A stretch of DNA of 61,461 nt from a virus, in the IMG/VR virus record IMGVR_UViG_3300002231_001522, positions 1 through 61,461 of that record, one strand, 5' to 3'. A program made the position numbers and the translations under genes. This document shows, in pieces, positions 22,801-29,319 of this stretch. The notes beneath the pieces are model-generated. The model did not search any database. It saw only the letters and a program-made list of their open reading frames with translations, and was not told the origin of the DNA. How positions within the stretch are numbered: the first letter of the stretch is position 1; each line of letters begins with the position of its first letter.

Positions 22801-23107
22801 ATGGCAAAAGTCAAAAGCAGATATTGAAGGTGAAAAAATTGGATACAAATCTAAGAAACAATTTATATTTTCTTACAAAGGATCAAAATATAAATTCACA
22901 AAAGGAGGTTATGAAACAGCCTCAAAGCAAGTATCTGAATATGAAAATAGAAAATTTGATTCAAATGTATATAAAAATCTTAAACCAGATGAAAAACTAA
23001 AGTATATTAAAGGTATAAATAGAGATTCATGGAGTGACTGGAAGAAAAAAAATAGGCACAAACTCCAACAGTTTACATTTATATACAAAAAGAAAGGTGA
23101 TGATTAA
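10826..23107 (+). CDS. Giant polyvalent virion protein: pyrophosphatase-like, N6-methylase, SNF2 helicase, zincin and LPD38-like regions
   Basis: A single 4093-codon gene with no internal stop. Visible order: N-terminus with repeated I(N/D)ExAFD motifs; hydrophobic/amphipathic stretches near 365-415 and 540-575; low-complexity linker with PQQAKETIQ repeats (about 641-665); an inorganic-pyrophosphatase-like domain (about 1065-1220, with TMTYDYGYIKG and EHVDVFIKSDD); an N6-methylase (motif I LEPAVGTGNF at 1320-1329, motif IV NVPF at 1379-1382); an SNF2-type helicase (Walker A HDTGGGKT at 2047-2054, DEAH 2203-2206, TATP 2262-2265, DQRLGRAVR 2572-2580); coiled coils (about 2640-2850); a zincin-like motif HELIGH at 2945-2950 with a downstream GEWLAH; and a helical C-terminus resembling the LPD38 region of large polyvalent proteins. 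In this family the protein is carried in the particle and injected, the methylase/helicase resembling P1 DarB anti-restriction proteins. Which activities work here is unknown. Confidence 0.9.
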   Translation: MPINENAFDFLLDSNKTDTQNLSIDENAFDNWIEEPVQPVEKAKTDIGTGIVEGLTAGINKIPESDIEINPELKALGEKADIFLQGQRNKKLENLSDRIAEKNGTKQTFEPVDVKPFKTKTKIPLGTPAELRPVMKEIIEKQGQDYTQPLAGPDVSFSDRLKANKLAFKSGLEKHKAKVIGGDIPPYTGERKSDGKKYQDAIDREDTIGEQTLSSKGVKPEQFQYSGVYPTNESLKRLLGDTDNDTKNSVRSYLARNEQSKHIEKAKTLGEESEKLYPYSDRMEKLYATFDQAMGVKGDKTLGSKNIREIQKGWDAGYVDKELNKTIATLAMVSPQKAAELLPVVKDLQGDIQESIDTGDKGVFVKGAQRLARTLEPMMEAMTKQTAAMLIPGVGQTVLVPLAVASTFNEFSGMETGSVFQQLVENGVEPEVAASISVPEGLINAAIESFQVAEPISAGVETFGHTLSSAMSKNLAKYVKNKGIKKASQIPKDLIKHAFPEIIEETIQGGITDGTIEGTKANQMLGKNGFNTIKAAGKGALMSGLTSTPDMIAITALGMMTGGLAGKLKGVSLGNNKNHYNKIKSISESNKSKEEKIKELKRYLQDNPKFMESITSDIADNIMDNVIDLDVKAKNPLKSEPQQAKETIQPQQAKETIQPQQAEDLKTPQQDNVEPLPRKLENDLQTETITPESGEQKQIDTNASKSVDGNVDQEGKNQFRSEPSTIQNEIATKEEEPQSPTNVSSAGEIVINEAAFDDILNDIESSTEDVENNVKKESNKKIKTIRDVKKLTYDTIDKDANIRTKKDKNGELVPVSKNKEITAIAEDGFEHNFDVTVNKKNKVITKDKGLTETGQEQSTLNEINRLKDDVKVELETNPKLVNLSNKEKYFIGKQLNKASEIDKALPKLDVFIKKAKTLIKGEINVKQKANIGKGEKGVTSGQKVEPIGEPKPNRNVSKAKSGSGKEAINEAIPVPESAIEDNRTSNEVQPNTKRVEGLGAAGNNGRTSQGNTGKRLVSETNGRNDITNRKQPIQPKSSESIKQSEPEQLKTPESTQKKPIPSGNHADPTPSSDQIKAGNYKKKHLKRDGMDISIEVEKGENREGIDKNGKKWSTTMTYDYGYIKGTVSSDKEHVDVFIKSDDADLSKVFVVNQTNPDKSYDEPKVMLGFNDSKEAETAYLENYEDGWNNYSDIVEMSMYDFKKWAYDPNKAGPAKVEVIDEKIKSENDNYNLTNAKPISLKRTARKNINKQVKDILAKVKDDPTYKVTDAEKNILRQYTGLGGLDEAVTGRRWQHYTSYPVVKAMYNAIDQSGFTYKKALEPAVGTGNFVGMRPNANWVTVDLDKTNHQIMEILYPDANNYNMSFERLLIDDFDLIISNVPFQADRTKTPVSYRPEIKALHDYFFVESLDKVNDNGIVAFISSTGTMDKMDSSVRKEIISKADVLGAYRLSSEAFEDNASTSVITDIVFLQKRPNGVESIHKDDNEAFVDSVPYSDNTEFNINKYYKLHPEKILGEASVGKIQTAMGKEGLTVTGKPDLSKIVIHPHKYENAEKRTFKFKKNGKYPAKTKEMDKWIKDNNAIAYPDYEFYLDENGKMVLESNRKFNLASEVIDGTLWIKDDVVEFSDTDVKYAVFKKAEGVQVNKIDALMDIEDAAIKFQNTQDDNIANKGIQQVNDYLKKYGNPHKDKILRKYSKTTDTETLYLRLASFIDKEGRPADVFYEQTRYKSGFLKVNEKTGFNERALASENRNGIINISESEFISKNDIKKLNENYSILGKDKDGNYIYQNKVLYLSGNIFDKIDALNELIVAETNKSLQDKMKIQLDELYKILPKQDNLESININGNEEWFSDFADMLPFHIAKNGAGKYDIEPLTPTELSELDIKGDEKWLTEFDNIMEYKVRFPAYGRRRINKKTGSEARKVRKALLIYYRYLNTGRLINFRPKSESISTYKENLNKAYETIAKIKNAIKSKIASSENLSAVENKYNRQYNSHVSPNYMKASYLIQDVIDEMETNLSTPGKKGKLRQNQIEWMTQAYLEGVSLNSHDTGGGKTFAAIGLARILKKRGLAKKPLFVVPPKTLNKWIRETRLLFPDAKIVNLGELYAKKRTEALLNIANKNADFTFISHEGLGQIALKYENLKRYINDIYYTQIKGSAEGLSNKKIIKELESFEQYKEVMKNISSKNDQNIIWERLGFDAMITDEAHAFKNVGVNSRLSNKGVGKPFSVKSGGKLDSVRSYDFRYKTINILENNNNKNVFLLTATPTGNKPLEVYTMLAHMGNIWEQYGIHNVIDFANMFYEFKTIVPATGGEPKEVLAKMINLHKLHSILDRYVSYYPMSEMKWIKVPAKSTQLHHLGRSDEVKDVMNELTARGQMIKGQYRKGTGDDTYTSIYVHGRNASVDPRLYPGGDAEALHATVYHKNRSKNLSNDKIQYAINLMIKRKKNNPDIGQLVFIDNYGKHLSKQKTLEGEPVISEDIQMEIRNELIKRGVPSEQIAIVRDKIFDPKTKKFVSKDDEKGRKKFQEIQDAYQSGDIRFMIGTTKSMGEGINLDYKTGSVYNLDFPHKPGEVDQRLGRAVRAGNSLNNVDVHFFLMGGTFDALSYGMIAKKRGWNRAIWEDKADVLDVTAEMSEGDTPSDKEIEIALIVDPIEREKRKVKYNIDNLNKTIHENNEELINIRASNRYYDSKIAIINAKNIELNNTIQKTQKIMGTEEFKENNKKSQVKIDKINTEIAKTDAKEKGKIATLETRKNNLKQRMTTDSRRIQNAENHIKANDKSIRDYKAIQEEDAERGNKLREKSLEIQIEREAIENKYYQDGKFSISEDMEKQLIAQDELDRIGSETEITKEYFLTDEAKDQYIVEHPELEDMRKNKGSISMNHHVSNKYLPKEVIENIKIIESDTFTFRGEKRRLDSNGLIITDMDSVTVVLKPGLSEQEKSSVLTHELIGHFGFSNLLRNDPKIYKTVMDIFEKDVDLKEAIRREYKEDLAQAELSGGIDAYNDVLLGEWLAHAIDVNDKKNFIQKIYDAVKKLLIKMGWAKPSNIEELMPVLVRELKNTKAHNFSPSVKVTNATNKGYDSAIRFMKKVEVKRLMSKDELVKENLVLEEQAKKDKKRIYTIDRAKQKVIQGVRDHKINVKNYLKYAREYSRLALDPGLNDTFRARLSTMLNSPIWKKLDTPKRQEQAKLQLLNLINHLNSIQRRKGSIDKLFKTLKRSKRAEGKSKKAIRDMLKDVRNKLTNGKGRLDAKFINELETTQIKELTNEINKILAYSKGVQDDFIAGRIEDFEKKAAICETNLRNTQPSKVKELPRGAGDSLFRKVYDSIVGIGASTTETITEELDGMDKTEDNAVMSDVFFQAFHEASNGKLKFMQDLEDKFNKQFKINDIKDLSVVFHSSMKDISKIDKPYTVTDKNGDEHTIHLSGGHRISLYLHGLNEHNTKALKDGIAFDYDYDKKNPIELSEESIEELTSPDMLSDTERKIADFMYSFLNGEAKTELERASDRINGYPMELVDSYFPLHRINVYRDFLIKGSSDLSGTVNQVFIEGAGSFKERKKNAGGSVLIEDAFSAFYNSALLTASYSNYAMPLRYAKQMIHHLRPVARETHRTKYLDALQRYVKRIEGSNRIVGLESYLKSIVGNVAANVLGGNIPVFLRQAGSYALIATEIDSKYWSKAATMIPLTQNGGKQLRDITKRYSPFFRARFESNLINAELGQRAASQQIGKTFGKKLPKTEYATLPIQWMDRATVTRIIQAAKLKIEDTTNLKDDEKWNAIVKLAEDITIRTQPMYSIEYRSEMGANPALWARLTFMFTSATNAVYNTIKRTWLRYKRSNRTPKDKLDLLGRLFACWFSTSLLMTAIDEVADFLKGKWDRDVWKRINRLISRTFSPFYFGDKVAGIVIDSINFLKGDDSFKQTNNRDRNLLSVINQNIFQGFGDVYRSYKDKDLQAGDYQRLLKGSAEIGNAVSILALKGSVPVLNTYRLFDERLKPKWQKSKADIEGEKIGYKSKKQFIFSYKGSKYKFTKGGYETASKQVSEYENRKFDSNVYKNLKPDEKLKYIKGINRDSWSDWKKKNRHKLQQFTFIYKKKGDD
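12746..12815 (+). repeat. 27-bp in-frame tandem repeat in the polyvalent gene
   Basis: Two full copies and a partial third of a 27-bp unit start at 12746, 12773 and 12800 and encode PQQAKETIQ repeats. They lie in the low-complexity linker between the N-terminal region and the pyrophosphatase-like domain. Copies 1 and 2 are identical in DNA, which suggests recent slippage expansion. Confidence 0.9.
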
Positions 23108-23109
23108 TA

Positions 23110-23742
23110 ATGAAAGAAATTACGGCAAATACGTCTGAGGAAATAAGAAAAGGTCTAATTGGTTTAACTATGTTTATTGATAAAGATTCCGATTCTTTAG
23201 TTCGTGTAATTAGTGATTATGGTAGTTCTGTCCCATCTTATCAACAAATGAACGAAGATAATAGTTCTCTTTTTAATGAATATCCAAATTTAGGATATTT
23301 TGTGGAAGATGATAAAACCGTAAGACAAAGATATTCTAATGGTGATACTGTTGAAGTTACTAAAGAATTAGATATAGGTTATGTCGTTAGTTTTGACTAT
23401 GAAGACTCAAAACCTTGGCTTGATATTACTGTTGACAAGTATGATGTGGATTGGAATCCGAATAAGGCAGACCCTAATATCGATAAGATTATAATGACTT
23501 TAAAAATGTTAAATGCAGATAAGACTTTGAACACAGATTACAATGGTATAATTAAAGTTCCAATTCTTACTCCAAGAGGCGTTATCCCTATTAAGGCTGA
23601 AATTAAAAACGGAATATGTGTAAGGGATTTTACTCCTCTTTATATGGGAGAATATGTTTATCCTGCATTTTCAAGAAAAATTAATGGGTATAGAGTTAAT
23701 AATCAATTTAAGATTGATTCATGTTTTGACACAAAAATGTAA
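23110..23742 (+). CDS. Hypothetical protein of the fibre block
   Basis: A 210-residue protein two bases after the polyvalent gene stop, with AAAGGTGATG upstream. It is acidic and beta-rich, with no signal peptide or membrane segment. Repeated aspartate/tyrosine turns (SDYGSSVPSY, YDVDWNPNKAD) suggest an Ig- or jelly-roll-like fold, but no family is recognised. Its neighbours are the giant internal protein and two fibre-like genes, so a tail or receptor-binding accessory role is likely. Confidence 0.5.
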   Translation: MKEITANTSEEIRKGLIGLTMFIDKDSDSLVRVISDYGSSVPSYQQMNEDNSSLFNEYPNLGYFVEDDKTVRQRYSNGDTVEVTKELDIGYVVSFDYEDSKPWLDITVDKYDVDWNPNKADPNIDKIIMTLKMLNADKTLNTDYNGIIKVPILTPRGVIPIKAEIKNGICVRDFTPLYMGEYVYPAFSRKINGYRVNNQFKIDSCFDTKM

Positions 23743-23745
23743 ATT

Positions 23746-24783
23746 ATGGCAAAGAAAAAACAAACACAAAAAGGTATATACAGTTTAACTGGCACATCTA
23801 ACGTTATTACTATCAATTCAAGTGCAATGACCCACAGTATTGTAGAAGGTCAGGTAATAGGTAACGGTGGGGCTATAACCGATATGGCAAATCTTGGTGT
23901 TTCTATACAACAAATTTCAGATACCCAAATAAAATTAGAAAGATACGCTTCATATTCTGGCTCAGTAACTATACATTGGCAAATTGTTGAGTATGATTCA
24001 AATGTTACGGTTCAAAGAGGTTCTGCCTCAATGGACACAACAAGCGAACTTGTAACTATTTCTACTGTAAATTTAGCAAATACATATTTAAAATGTACTA
24101 CTCGTGGTGGATCTATGCCAACAATGTTAGACGATGGATTAATAGAAGGATATTTCTTTGATGCATCAACTGTGGGTTTTAGATGTTCTTTCCCAAATAT
24201 TACTAATATAGTCGAATGGCAAGTTGTAGAATCTCCAGATTTTAGTGTTCAATCTATCAATGCGATAGCTTCTAACTCTACTTATGACGACATAACTATA
24301 TCGTCAGTAACAACAGCACAAACACGATTAGAAATTTCATACGATAAAGATACCACAAATATAGACACTAACCAGTTACGTGGTGCAAGATTATTAGATT
24401 CTACGACAGTTAGATTAAGTGCTTATGCTTCCGGTGATTGTAGGTTTAGTTTATTTGTTATTTCAGATATAGATATTACAATTCAAAGAGGATGGACGAT
24501 TGTATCCTCTAATATTGTAAATATAGCAATTTTAACTTCGCCAATATTAGATAGCATGTATCATTGTGTTGGGGCTTATTCATGGTGCGTTATTACTGAT
24601 CCTGGCGGCAATATAGATCAATATGGATTTCATATAATACCTAATAGCGATACTCAAATAGCATTAACTCGTAGAAATACAACTCCTGATGCTGTTGTAT
24701 CATGGGAAGTTGAGACTTTATCTGATGTTGTTAATGTAAATACGTTTATTTGGAACAATATACTAATGATGAAAAGGAGATAA
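23746..24783 (+). CDS. Tail fibre-like beta protein with repeated modules
   Basis: A 345-residue protein made of about three related beta modules. Each has a strand pattern like DTQIKLERYASYSG / VTVQRGSASMD, then STVNLANTYLKC, recurring near residues 60-130, 150-230 and 240-325. Such modules with conserved 'W.(I/V)VE' edges are typical of phage fibre or decoration proteins with H-type-lectin-like folds. No strong ribosome binding site is seen before its ATG, so it may be translated by coupling to the upstream gene. The function as receptor-binding accessory is inferred. Confidence 0.5.
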   Translation: MAKKKQTQKGIYSLTGTSNVITINSSAMTHSIVEGQVIGNGGAITDMANLGVSIQQISDTQIKLERYASYSGSVTIHWQIVEYDSNVTVQRGSASMDTTSELVTISTVNLANTYLKCTTRGGSMPTMLDDGLIEGYFFDASTVGFRCSFPNITNIVEWQVVESPDFSVQSINAIASNSTYDDITISSVTTAQTRLEISYDKDTTNIDTNQLRGARLLDSTTVRLSAYASGDCRFSLFVISDIDITIQRGWTIVSSNIVNIAILTSPILDSMYHCVGAYSWCVITDPGGNIDQYGFHIIPNSDTQIALTRRNTTPDAVVSWEVETLSDVVNVNTFIWNNILMMKRR

Positions 24784-24788
24784 ACTGT

Positions 24789-27191
24789 ATGACAGTTAAA
24801 TATCTACCAAAAATAGAAAGTGGAACTTTAGTAATAAGGTTTGGGCCGTTTCTCGATGCTGATGGTTTTACACCATACGAAACCTCAGTTCCCAGTAGTC
24901 AGATTTTAATATCAAAAGATAACGGGGCGTATGCTTCAAAAAATGATGCAACTAATACAGTCCACGATAGAAAAGGATTTCATACATTAACATTAAATTC
25001 AACAGATTTAAATACATTAGGTGTATTTAATCTTCTTTGGGAAAGCCCTCCTCCAAATGGTTCTTCTCATGCACCGTTGTTTGATGAATACCAAGTTATT
25101 CCAAAAACCGATTACGATCATTGGAAAACAACAGGACAATTACCTGTTAATCGTAAAATTAGTTACCAAGATGTTGTTGATGATAGTACAGTTACTCCAA
25201 CAATAAATTCTTTTGCGTTATTGAATGGTAGTACAGGTGATGACTATTATAATGGTCAAAAGGTTATTGTTAAATATGCAAACGGAAAATCATTTTCAAC
25301 AACAGTAAGTAATTACGTCGGGGCTTCAAAAACTATTACAACAAGTGATAATATGCCGTCTGCACCTTCCGATGGTGATTTTATCACCTTAGAAGATGTT
25401 GATCCTTATTTGGTAGATATTCAAAACCAAATAACATCTAAACTTGATGTAGTTTTATCTACTGTTAGGGATACTATCCTAAAGTATTCAGAAGAAGGCT
25501 TTGCCACAACTGTTGATACAAGTTTTCCACCTACATCTACTCAATTTAAAATAGCGAACGGGAATCCTAATAATAATACATATCTAAACCAAGAAGTATT
25601 GGTTAAGATTGGAGATTACAATAAATTTGCGAATATTTCTGGTTATGATGGGACAACAAAAATACTTACATTAGATTCTGCAATGCCAACACTAACAAAT
25701 GGTATGCAAGTGCTAATTAGACCAAGAAGATTAGCTAATTTAAATGACATTCCGAATACAACGTTATATGATACTTTCAGCAAAAAATTAGCCGATAGAA
25801 GTATAAATATAATTGCATCATCTCCAGCACCAACAACGACTGTGTTTGCTTTAACTTCTGGTTATTCTTCAACAAGTGATGATGTTTATAATGGAATGTT
25901 AATACATATTAATTCAAATCAAACAACATTAGTAGGCGAGATTCTTGATTATGTTGGTTCAACAAGGACAATTACCCTGAAGAAACCATTAAGTGAAGCA
26001 CCTGTAGGCGGCTCTGATGCCACATTAATGCAAATAAGCCCAGCGGACTTAGTCGATGGCTCTATATCCAAAGATACTTATGACAATGTAACCGCTTTTG
26101 CTGTTGAGGATGCTGATGCTGGTAATACCTATTTAGGGAGAACTGGTGCTGGAAATGAAAATCTTGAAACAATAAGAACAGCTATTGATGAAATACCTTC
26201 TTCAGTTAGTACGGAAATAGCACCTTCTAAATACAATGGAGTTTGGTATGACAATGTACATGGAGAAAGTGGAATTAATATAACAGCAGGTATAGGACTT
26301 GAAGGAAGACCTATTGATAATTTAGATGATGTTTTCGCTACAGCAAGTTTTCTACAAATTCGTAAAATAATGATAGCTTCTGGTACAGCAACTATCCTTG
26401 ATAGAGATGTAGATAGATGGAGAATTGAAGGACATGGTAGTATTTTAGATTTTAATAATCATGAAATTTATGGTTCTTTTTTTAAAACTTGTATAATAAC
26501 CGGAACAGCAATATCTGTGGGTGGTTATATTCCACACTTTGAAAATTGTAGTTTTTTAAGTTGTATCTTACCTCCGTGTAATATTATTAAAAGTGGTTTT
26601 TTGGGTAATATAACATTGAATGTTGCAGGAAGCTATGTTTGGGATTCTTGTTATGCTGGTAATTCTGAAAGCATAATTCCAGAGATAACCCTTTCTCCAA
26701 ATGTTGAATTAAAAATTGGTCATTATTCTGGTAATATAATTTTCAAAAACATGGATTCTACCAATAAAATCACGTTAGAGGGGTATGGTCATGTTATTAT
26801 AGATTCGAGTTGTGTCGGTGGAGAGCTTACAGTAAGTGGAAATTTTAAATGCACAGACCAAACTGATACAGGGTTAGGTACAGAACTTGATATGATTGAT
26901 ATTCAAGCTAATGTTTCCATAAATGCTATTAAAGAGACTCTTATCAAAGCCGTAGCTGGTGAAGTCGATGATGCTTCTGTAATGGGTTATTTGAAATTCG
27001 TAACCGCAGGAATATTAGGCAAAATGATTGCAGAAGAAGATGCTGTCACAGGAGAAGTGATAGCAACGTTTGAACCTCCGTTACATGAAAATGATGGAAC
27101 AACAAAATATAAGACAAAAACAGTTAAATCTCAAAACGGTGGTAATTCTGTAATAACTCGAACTCTTGAGGAGCCAACACCATTACCATAA
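24789..27191 (+). CDS. Tail fibre/adhesin with beta-helix-like C-terminal half
   Basis: The start is set at ATG 24789 (AAAAGGAG nine bases upstream), giving 800 residues; the frame is open further upstream but without a site. The N-terminal part holds a module resembling an upper-fibre domain. The middle has three repeated modules beginning near 'FALLNGSTGDDYYNGQKV', 'FKIANGNPNNNTYLNQEV' and 'FALTSGYSSTSDDVYNGM'. The C-terminal half (about 480-690) has GRPIDNLDDVFATA followed by short strands (GSILDFNNHEI, FENCSFLSCIL), typical of parallel beta-helix fibre shafts. It is the last gene before a terminator and the likely main host-binding protein. Confidence 0.65.
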   Translation: MTVKYLPKIESGTLVIRFGPFLDADGFTPYETSVPSSQILISKDNGAYASKNDATNTVHDRKGFHTLTLNSTDLNTLGVFNLLWESPPPNGSSHAPLFDEYQVIPKTDYDHWKTTGQLPVNRKISYQDVVDDSTVTPTINSFALLNGSTGDDYYNGQKVIVKYANGKSFSTTVSNYVGASKTITTSDNMPSAPSDGDFITLEDVDPYLVDIQNQITSKLDVVLSTVRDTILKYSEEGFATTVDTSFPPTSTQFKIANGNPNNNTYLNQEVLVKIGDYNKFANISGYDGTTKILTLDSAMPTLTNGMQVLIRPRRLANLNDIPNTTLYDTFSKKLADRSINIIASSPAPTTTVFALTSGYSSTSDDVYNGMLIHINSNQTTLVGEILDYVGSTRTITLKKPLSEAPVGGSDATLMQISPADLVDGSISKDTYDNVTAFAVEDADAGNTYLGRTGAGNENLETIRTAIDEIPSSVSTEIAPSKYNGVWYDNVHGESGINITAGIGLEGRPIDNLDDVFATASFLQIRKIMIASGTATILDRDVDRWRIEGHGSILDFNNHEIYGSFFKTCIITGTAISVGGYIPHFENCSFLSCILPPCNIIKSGFLGNITLNVAGSYVWDSCYAGNSESIIPEITLSPNVELKIGHYSGNIIFKNMDSTNKITLEGYGHVIIDSSCVGGELTVSGNFKCTDQTDTGLGTELDMIDIQANVSINAIKETLIKAVAGEVDDASVMGYLKFVTAGILGKMIAEEDAVTGEVIATFEPPLHENDGTTKYKTKTVKSQNGGNSVITRTLEEPTPLP

Positions 27192-27218
27192 AATAATCGA
27201 TACTATATAATAGAAGAG

Positions 27219-27246
27219 GGAGGCAATTTTTTAGCCTCCTTTTTTT
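27219..27246 (+). terminator. Rho-independent terminator of the virion operon
   Basis: Stem GGAGGC (27219-27224) and GCCTCC (27234-27239), with a nine-base T/A loop and a run of seven T. It lies 27 bases after the fibre gene stop and before the next promoter, separating late from early genes. Confidence 0.9.
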
Positions 27247-27274
27247 GTGTGGTCTTAAAAAAACAAAATAGTTA

Positions 27275-27303
27275 TTGACTTACAACATTTGTTGTGGTAT
27301 ATT
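27275..27303 (+). promoter_or_regulatory. Sigma70-type promoter of the early operon
   Basis: TTGACT at 27275-27280, a 17-bp spacer, and TATATT at 27298-27303, followed 37 bases later by the start of the RecE-like gene. It is the clearest + strand promoter in the window and drives the recombination/replication operon. Confidence 0.8.
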
Positions 27304-27309
27304 ACAACA
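27282..27309. promoter_or_regulatory. Operator-like inverted repeat plus third half-site
   Basis: ACAACA (27282-27287), two bases, TGTTGT (27290-27295) form a perfect dyad lying wholly in the promoter spacer. A third ACAACA (27304-27309) directly follows the -10 box. A protein bound here would block RNA polymerase. The XRE-type protein encoded at 29095 in the same operon is the natural candidate, which would make the operon self-regulated (inference). Confidence 0.65.
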
Positions 27310-27340
27310 TAAGGAATTAACATTAACGAAAGGAATATTT

Positions 27341-28261
27341 ATGTTGGGAAGAAGTGTACCTACAGATAATAACGGTGAGCCGTTGCAAGATGGAATATAT
27401 TTCAATGTTCCTGATGCTGAGTATCGAGATTGGGATTGTTTCTCATATTCAATGATAAAGAGTCTTATCATATCGCCTAAACATTTTTTAAATAATCATA
27501 AAAACTTTAAGCCCACAGAAGTGATGGAATTGGGTAATATTTTTGAGACTGAACTACTTGAGCCAGAGAAAATGTCAGAAGTTTGCAGGCAAACTCCAGA
27601 TAAAGCACCAAATGCGAAAGATTTGATGGTCCCGTTTTCACTACGTGTGCCAAAACATAGAGAAATCCTTCAAGAATATAGAGATGGCGGCTATATTCCT
27701 GTCTTTCCAGAAACGATGTCTAAAGTTAAAAAAATGGTTCAATCTGTTAAAACTCTAAAACATCACAAAAAATACCTATTTAAAGGGCAAGCACAAGTTT
27801 CGTTACTTTGGACTTGCCGTGATACTGGTATCCGTTGTAAAGCCCGTTTAGATGTCTATAATCCGCAGATAAACAATGTAACTGATGTAAAGACTACCTC
27901 GTCGGCTTTTGAGGAAAATTGGCGTACTCAGATAGGTAGAATGTATTATCATTGTCAGGCGGCACATTACTTATCTGGATTAGATCATTTACTTAGTGGT
28001 GGTCAAATATTCAGTTGGACTTTTGTAGTTGTTGAAAATGAAGAACCTTACGGGGCAAGAATTTTTCATTTAAGACCTGGTAGTGTATGTACTGGTGCGG
28101 AAACGGTAGGAATTTGTAAAAGAATATATAAAGAAATTCAGGATATTCCGGAAGAGGAATGGCCATGTTATCCTGTTGATGAAGAAATTGATATTGACAT
28201 TAGACCATATTTATTAAGAAGTGACGTTGATGATATGGGAGAGGGAGAAGGTGTATTATAA
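27341..28261 (+). CDS. RecE-type PD-(D/E)XK exonuclease
   Basis: A 306-residue protein starting at ATG 27341, seven bases after AAAGGA; the frame opens earlier but without a site. The region CKARLDVYNPQINNVTDVKT holds the nuclease core, with D171 and the D182-V-K184 pair. The N-terminal 'SYSMIKSLIISPKHFL' matches the start of RecE / exodeoxyribonuclease VIII-like phage nucleases. The enzyme would resect double-stranded ends 5'-3' to give single strands for the annealing protein encoded next, with which it overlaps by one base (TAATG). This is the first gene of the operator-controlled operon. Confidence 0.85.
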   Translation: MLGRSVPTDNNGEPLQDGIYFNVPDAEYRDWDCFSYSMIKSLIISPKHFLNNHKNFKPTEVMELGNIFETELLEPEKMSEVCRQTPDKAPNAKDLMVPFSLRVPKHREILQEYRDGGYIPVFPETMSKVKKMVQSVKTLKHHKKYLFKGQAQVSLLWTCRDTGIRCKARLDVYNPQINNVTDVKTTSSAFEENWRTQIGRMYYHCQAAHYLSGLDHLLSGGQIFSWTFVVVENEEPYGARIFHLRPGSVCTGAETVGICKRIYKEIQDIPEEEWPCYPVDEEIDIDIRPYLLRSDVDDMGEGEGVL

Positions 28262-29091
28262 TGAAAAGCTATGAAGATATATTTGAAGAGTTAAAAGCAC
28301 CGTTTCCAACTAAAGAAATTTATTGGCGGGTGGCTACAAGCCATTTAGACAGTTGGGGAAAATTTAGAGTTTCTATTGTAGCTTATGTAACTGCCAGAGC
28401 TATAAAAAATAGACTAAATAAAGTTCTTGGTATGTGTAATTGGGAAACTTACCACAAGCTGTACACAATTCAAAAAGCGAAAGGGACATACAAGGAAGTG
28501 ATTGCTGGAGATATTTGTACACTCCGAATCCGAAACGGTATTGACCAACCTTGGATAACCAAAGAAGATGGGGCAGGAGTTACAAATCAATCACCATTTA
28601 AAGGTGCTCTTTCTGGTGCAGAGAAGAGAGCCGGTGTTCAATTTGGTATTGGTCTTTATTTGTATGATTTTGAAAGAGATGATCTTTCAATTGATACGAA
28701 TAAAACTGAGTTTACAATTAATGACGACATTTGGTATGGGAAAGAGCCAAAAGATTCTATTGACTGTTCACCAGACAAAAGGGCGGCTTGGAAATATTCA
28801 CCATACCAAGCATTCAGGGATAAAAATAACAAGAACCATTATTTTTACTTTAAAATTCCTCAAATTCCTGATTGGGCATTACCTGAAGAGGAACGTTCAG
28901 ACAATATAGACTCTGTATTTAAAGAATTGAAGTCTTATTGTAAAAATAGTGTAGCTCGTGATATGATGATAAGCGAACTACTAAATTCTTACCCTGGTGG
29001 AGATTTTTATTCCCCTCGTAGATTAGTATTATTAAATGTCGTAGATATAAAAAAACGACTTAAAAACAAACAATTTAACTTTCAGAGGTAG
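28261..29091 (+). CDS. Rad52/22-family single-strand annealing protein
   Basis: A 276-residue protein. The central signature QSPFKGALSGAEKRAGVQFG followed by IGLYLYDF (about residues 114-140) matches the conserved core of the Rad52/Rad22 family of phage annealing proteins. NWETYHKLYTIQ and CTLRIRNG upstream are the usual beta strands of that fold. Partnered with the RecE-like exonuclease, it would anneal complementary single strands for recombination and concatemer formation. The C-terminal part (after about 170) is less conserved and may bind partners. Confidence 0.87.
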   Translation: MKSYEDIFEELKAPFPTKEIYWRVATSHLDSWGKFRVSIVAYVTARAIKNRLNKVLGMCNWETYHKLYTIQKAKGTYKEVIAGDICTLRIRNGIDQPWITKEDGAGVTNQSPFKGALSGAEKRAGVQFGIGLYLYDFERDDLSIDTNKTEFTINDDIWYGKEPKDSIDCSPDKRAAWKYSPYQAFRDKNNKNHYFYFKIPQIPDWALPEEERSDNIDSVFKELKSYCKNSVARDMMISELLNSYPGGDFYSPRRLVLLNVVDIKKRLKNKQFNFQR

Positions 29092-29094
29092 ATT

Positions 29095-29319
29095 ATGACA
29101 AAAAATGACATGAACCGAAGGCTTGCTGTACAAATTCGGTATCGGTTAAAAAAAGATAGAAGAACTCAGGCTGAAATTGCTCAATACATTGGGGCTAATA
29201 GGTCTAACTTTTGTCACATGCTAAGTGGAAGAGGAAATTTTTCCGTGTTTCAACTTCAACAGATAGCCGAATTTTTCGGATTAAAACTATCCTCATTACT
29301 AAAGGAATGTAGAATATAA
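29095..29319 (+). CDS. XRE/Cro-family helix-turn-helix protein
   Basis: A 74-residue protein that is essentially one HTH domain: TQAEIAQYIGANRSNFCHML forms helices 2-3, and FSVFQLQQIAEFFGLKLSSLL the C-terminal helices. It has AGAGGT upstream. Its size matches Cro-like repressors. As the third gene of an operon whose promoter contains a dyad operator, it is the likely autoregulator. It has no protease or inducer domain, so it resembles Cro more than a RecA-cleavable CI. Confidence 0.8.
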   Translation: MTKNDMNRRLAVQIRYRLKKDRRTQAEIAQYIGANRSNFCHMLSGRGNFSVFQLQQIAEFFGLKLSSLLKECRI

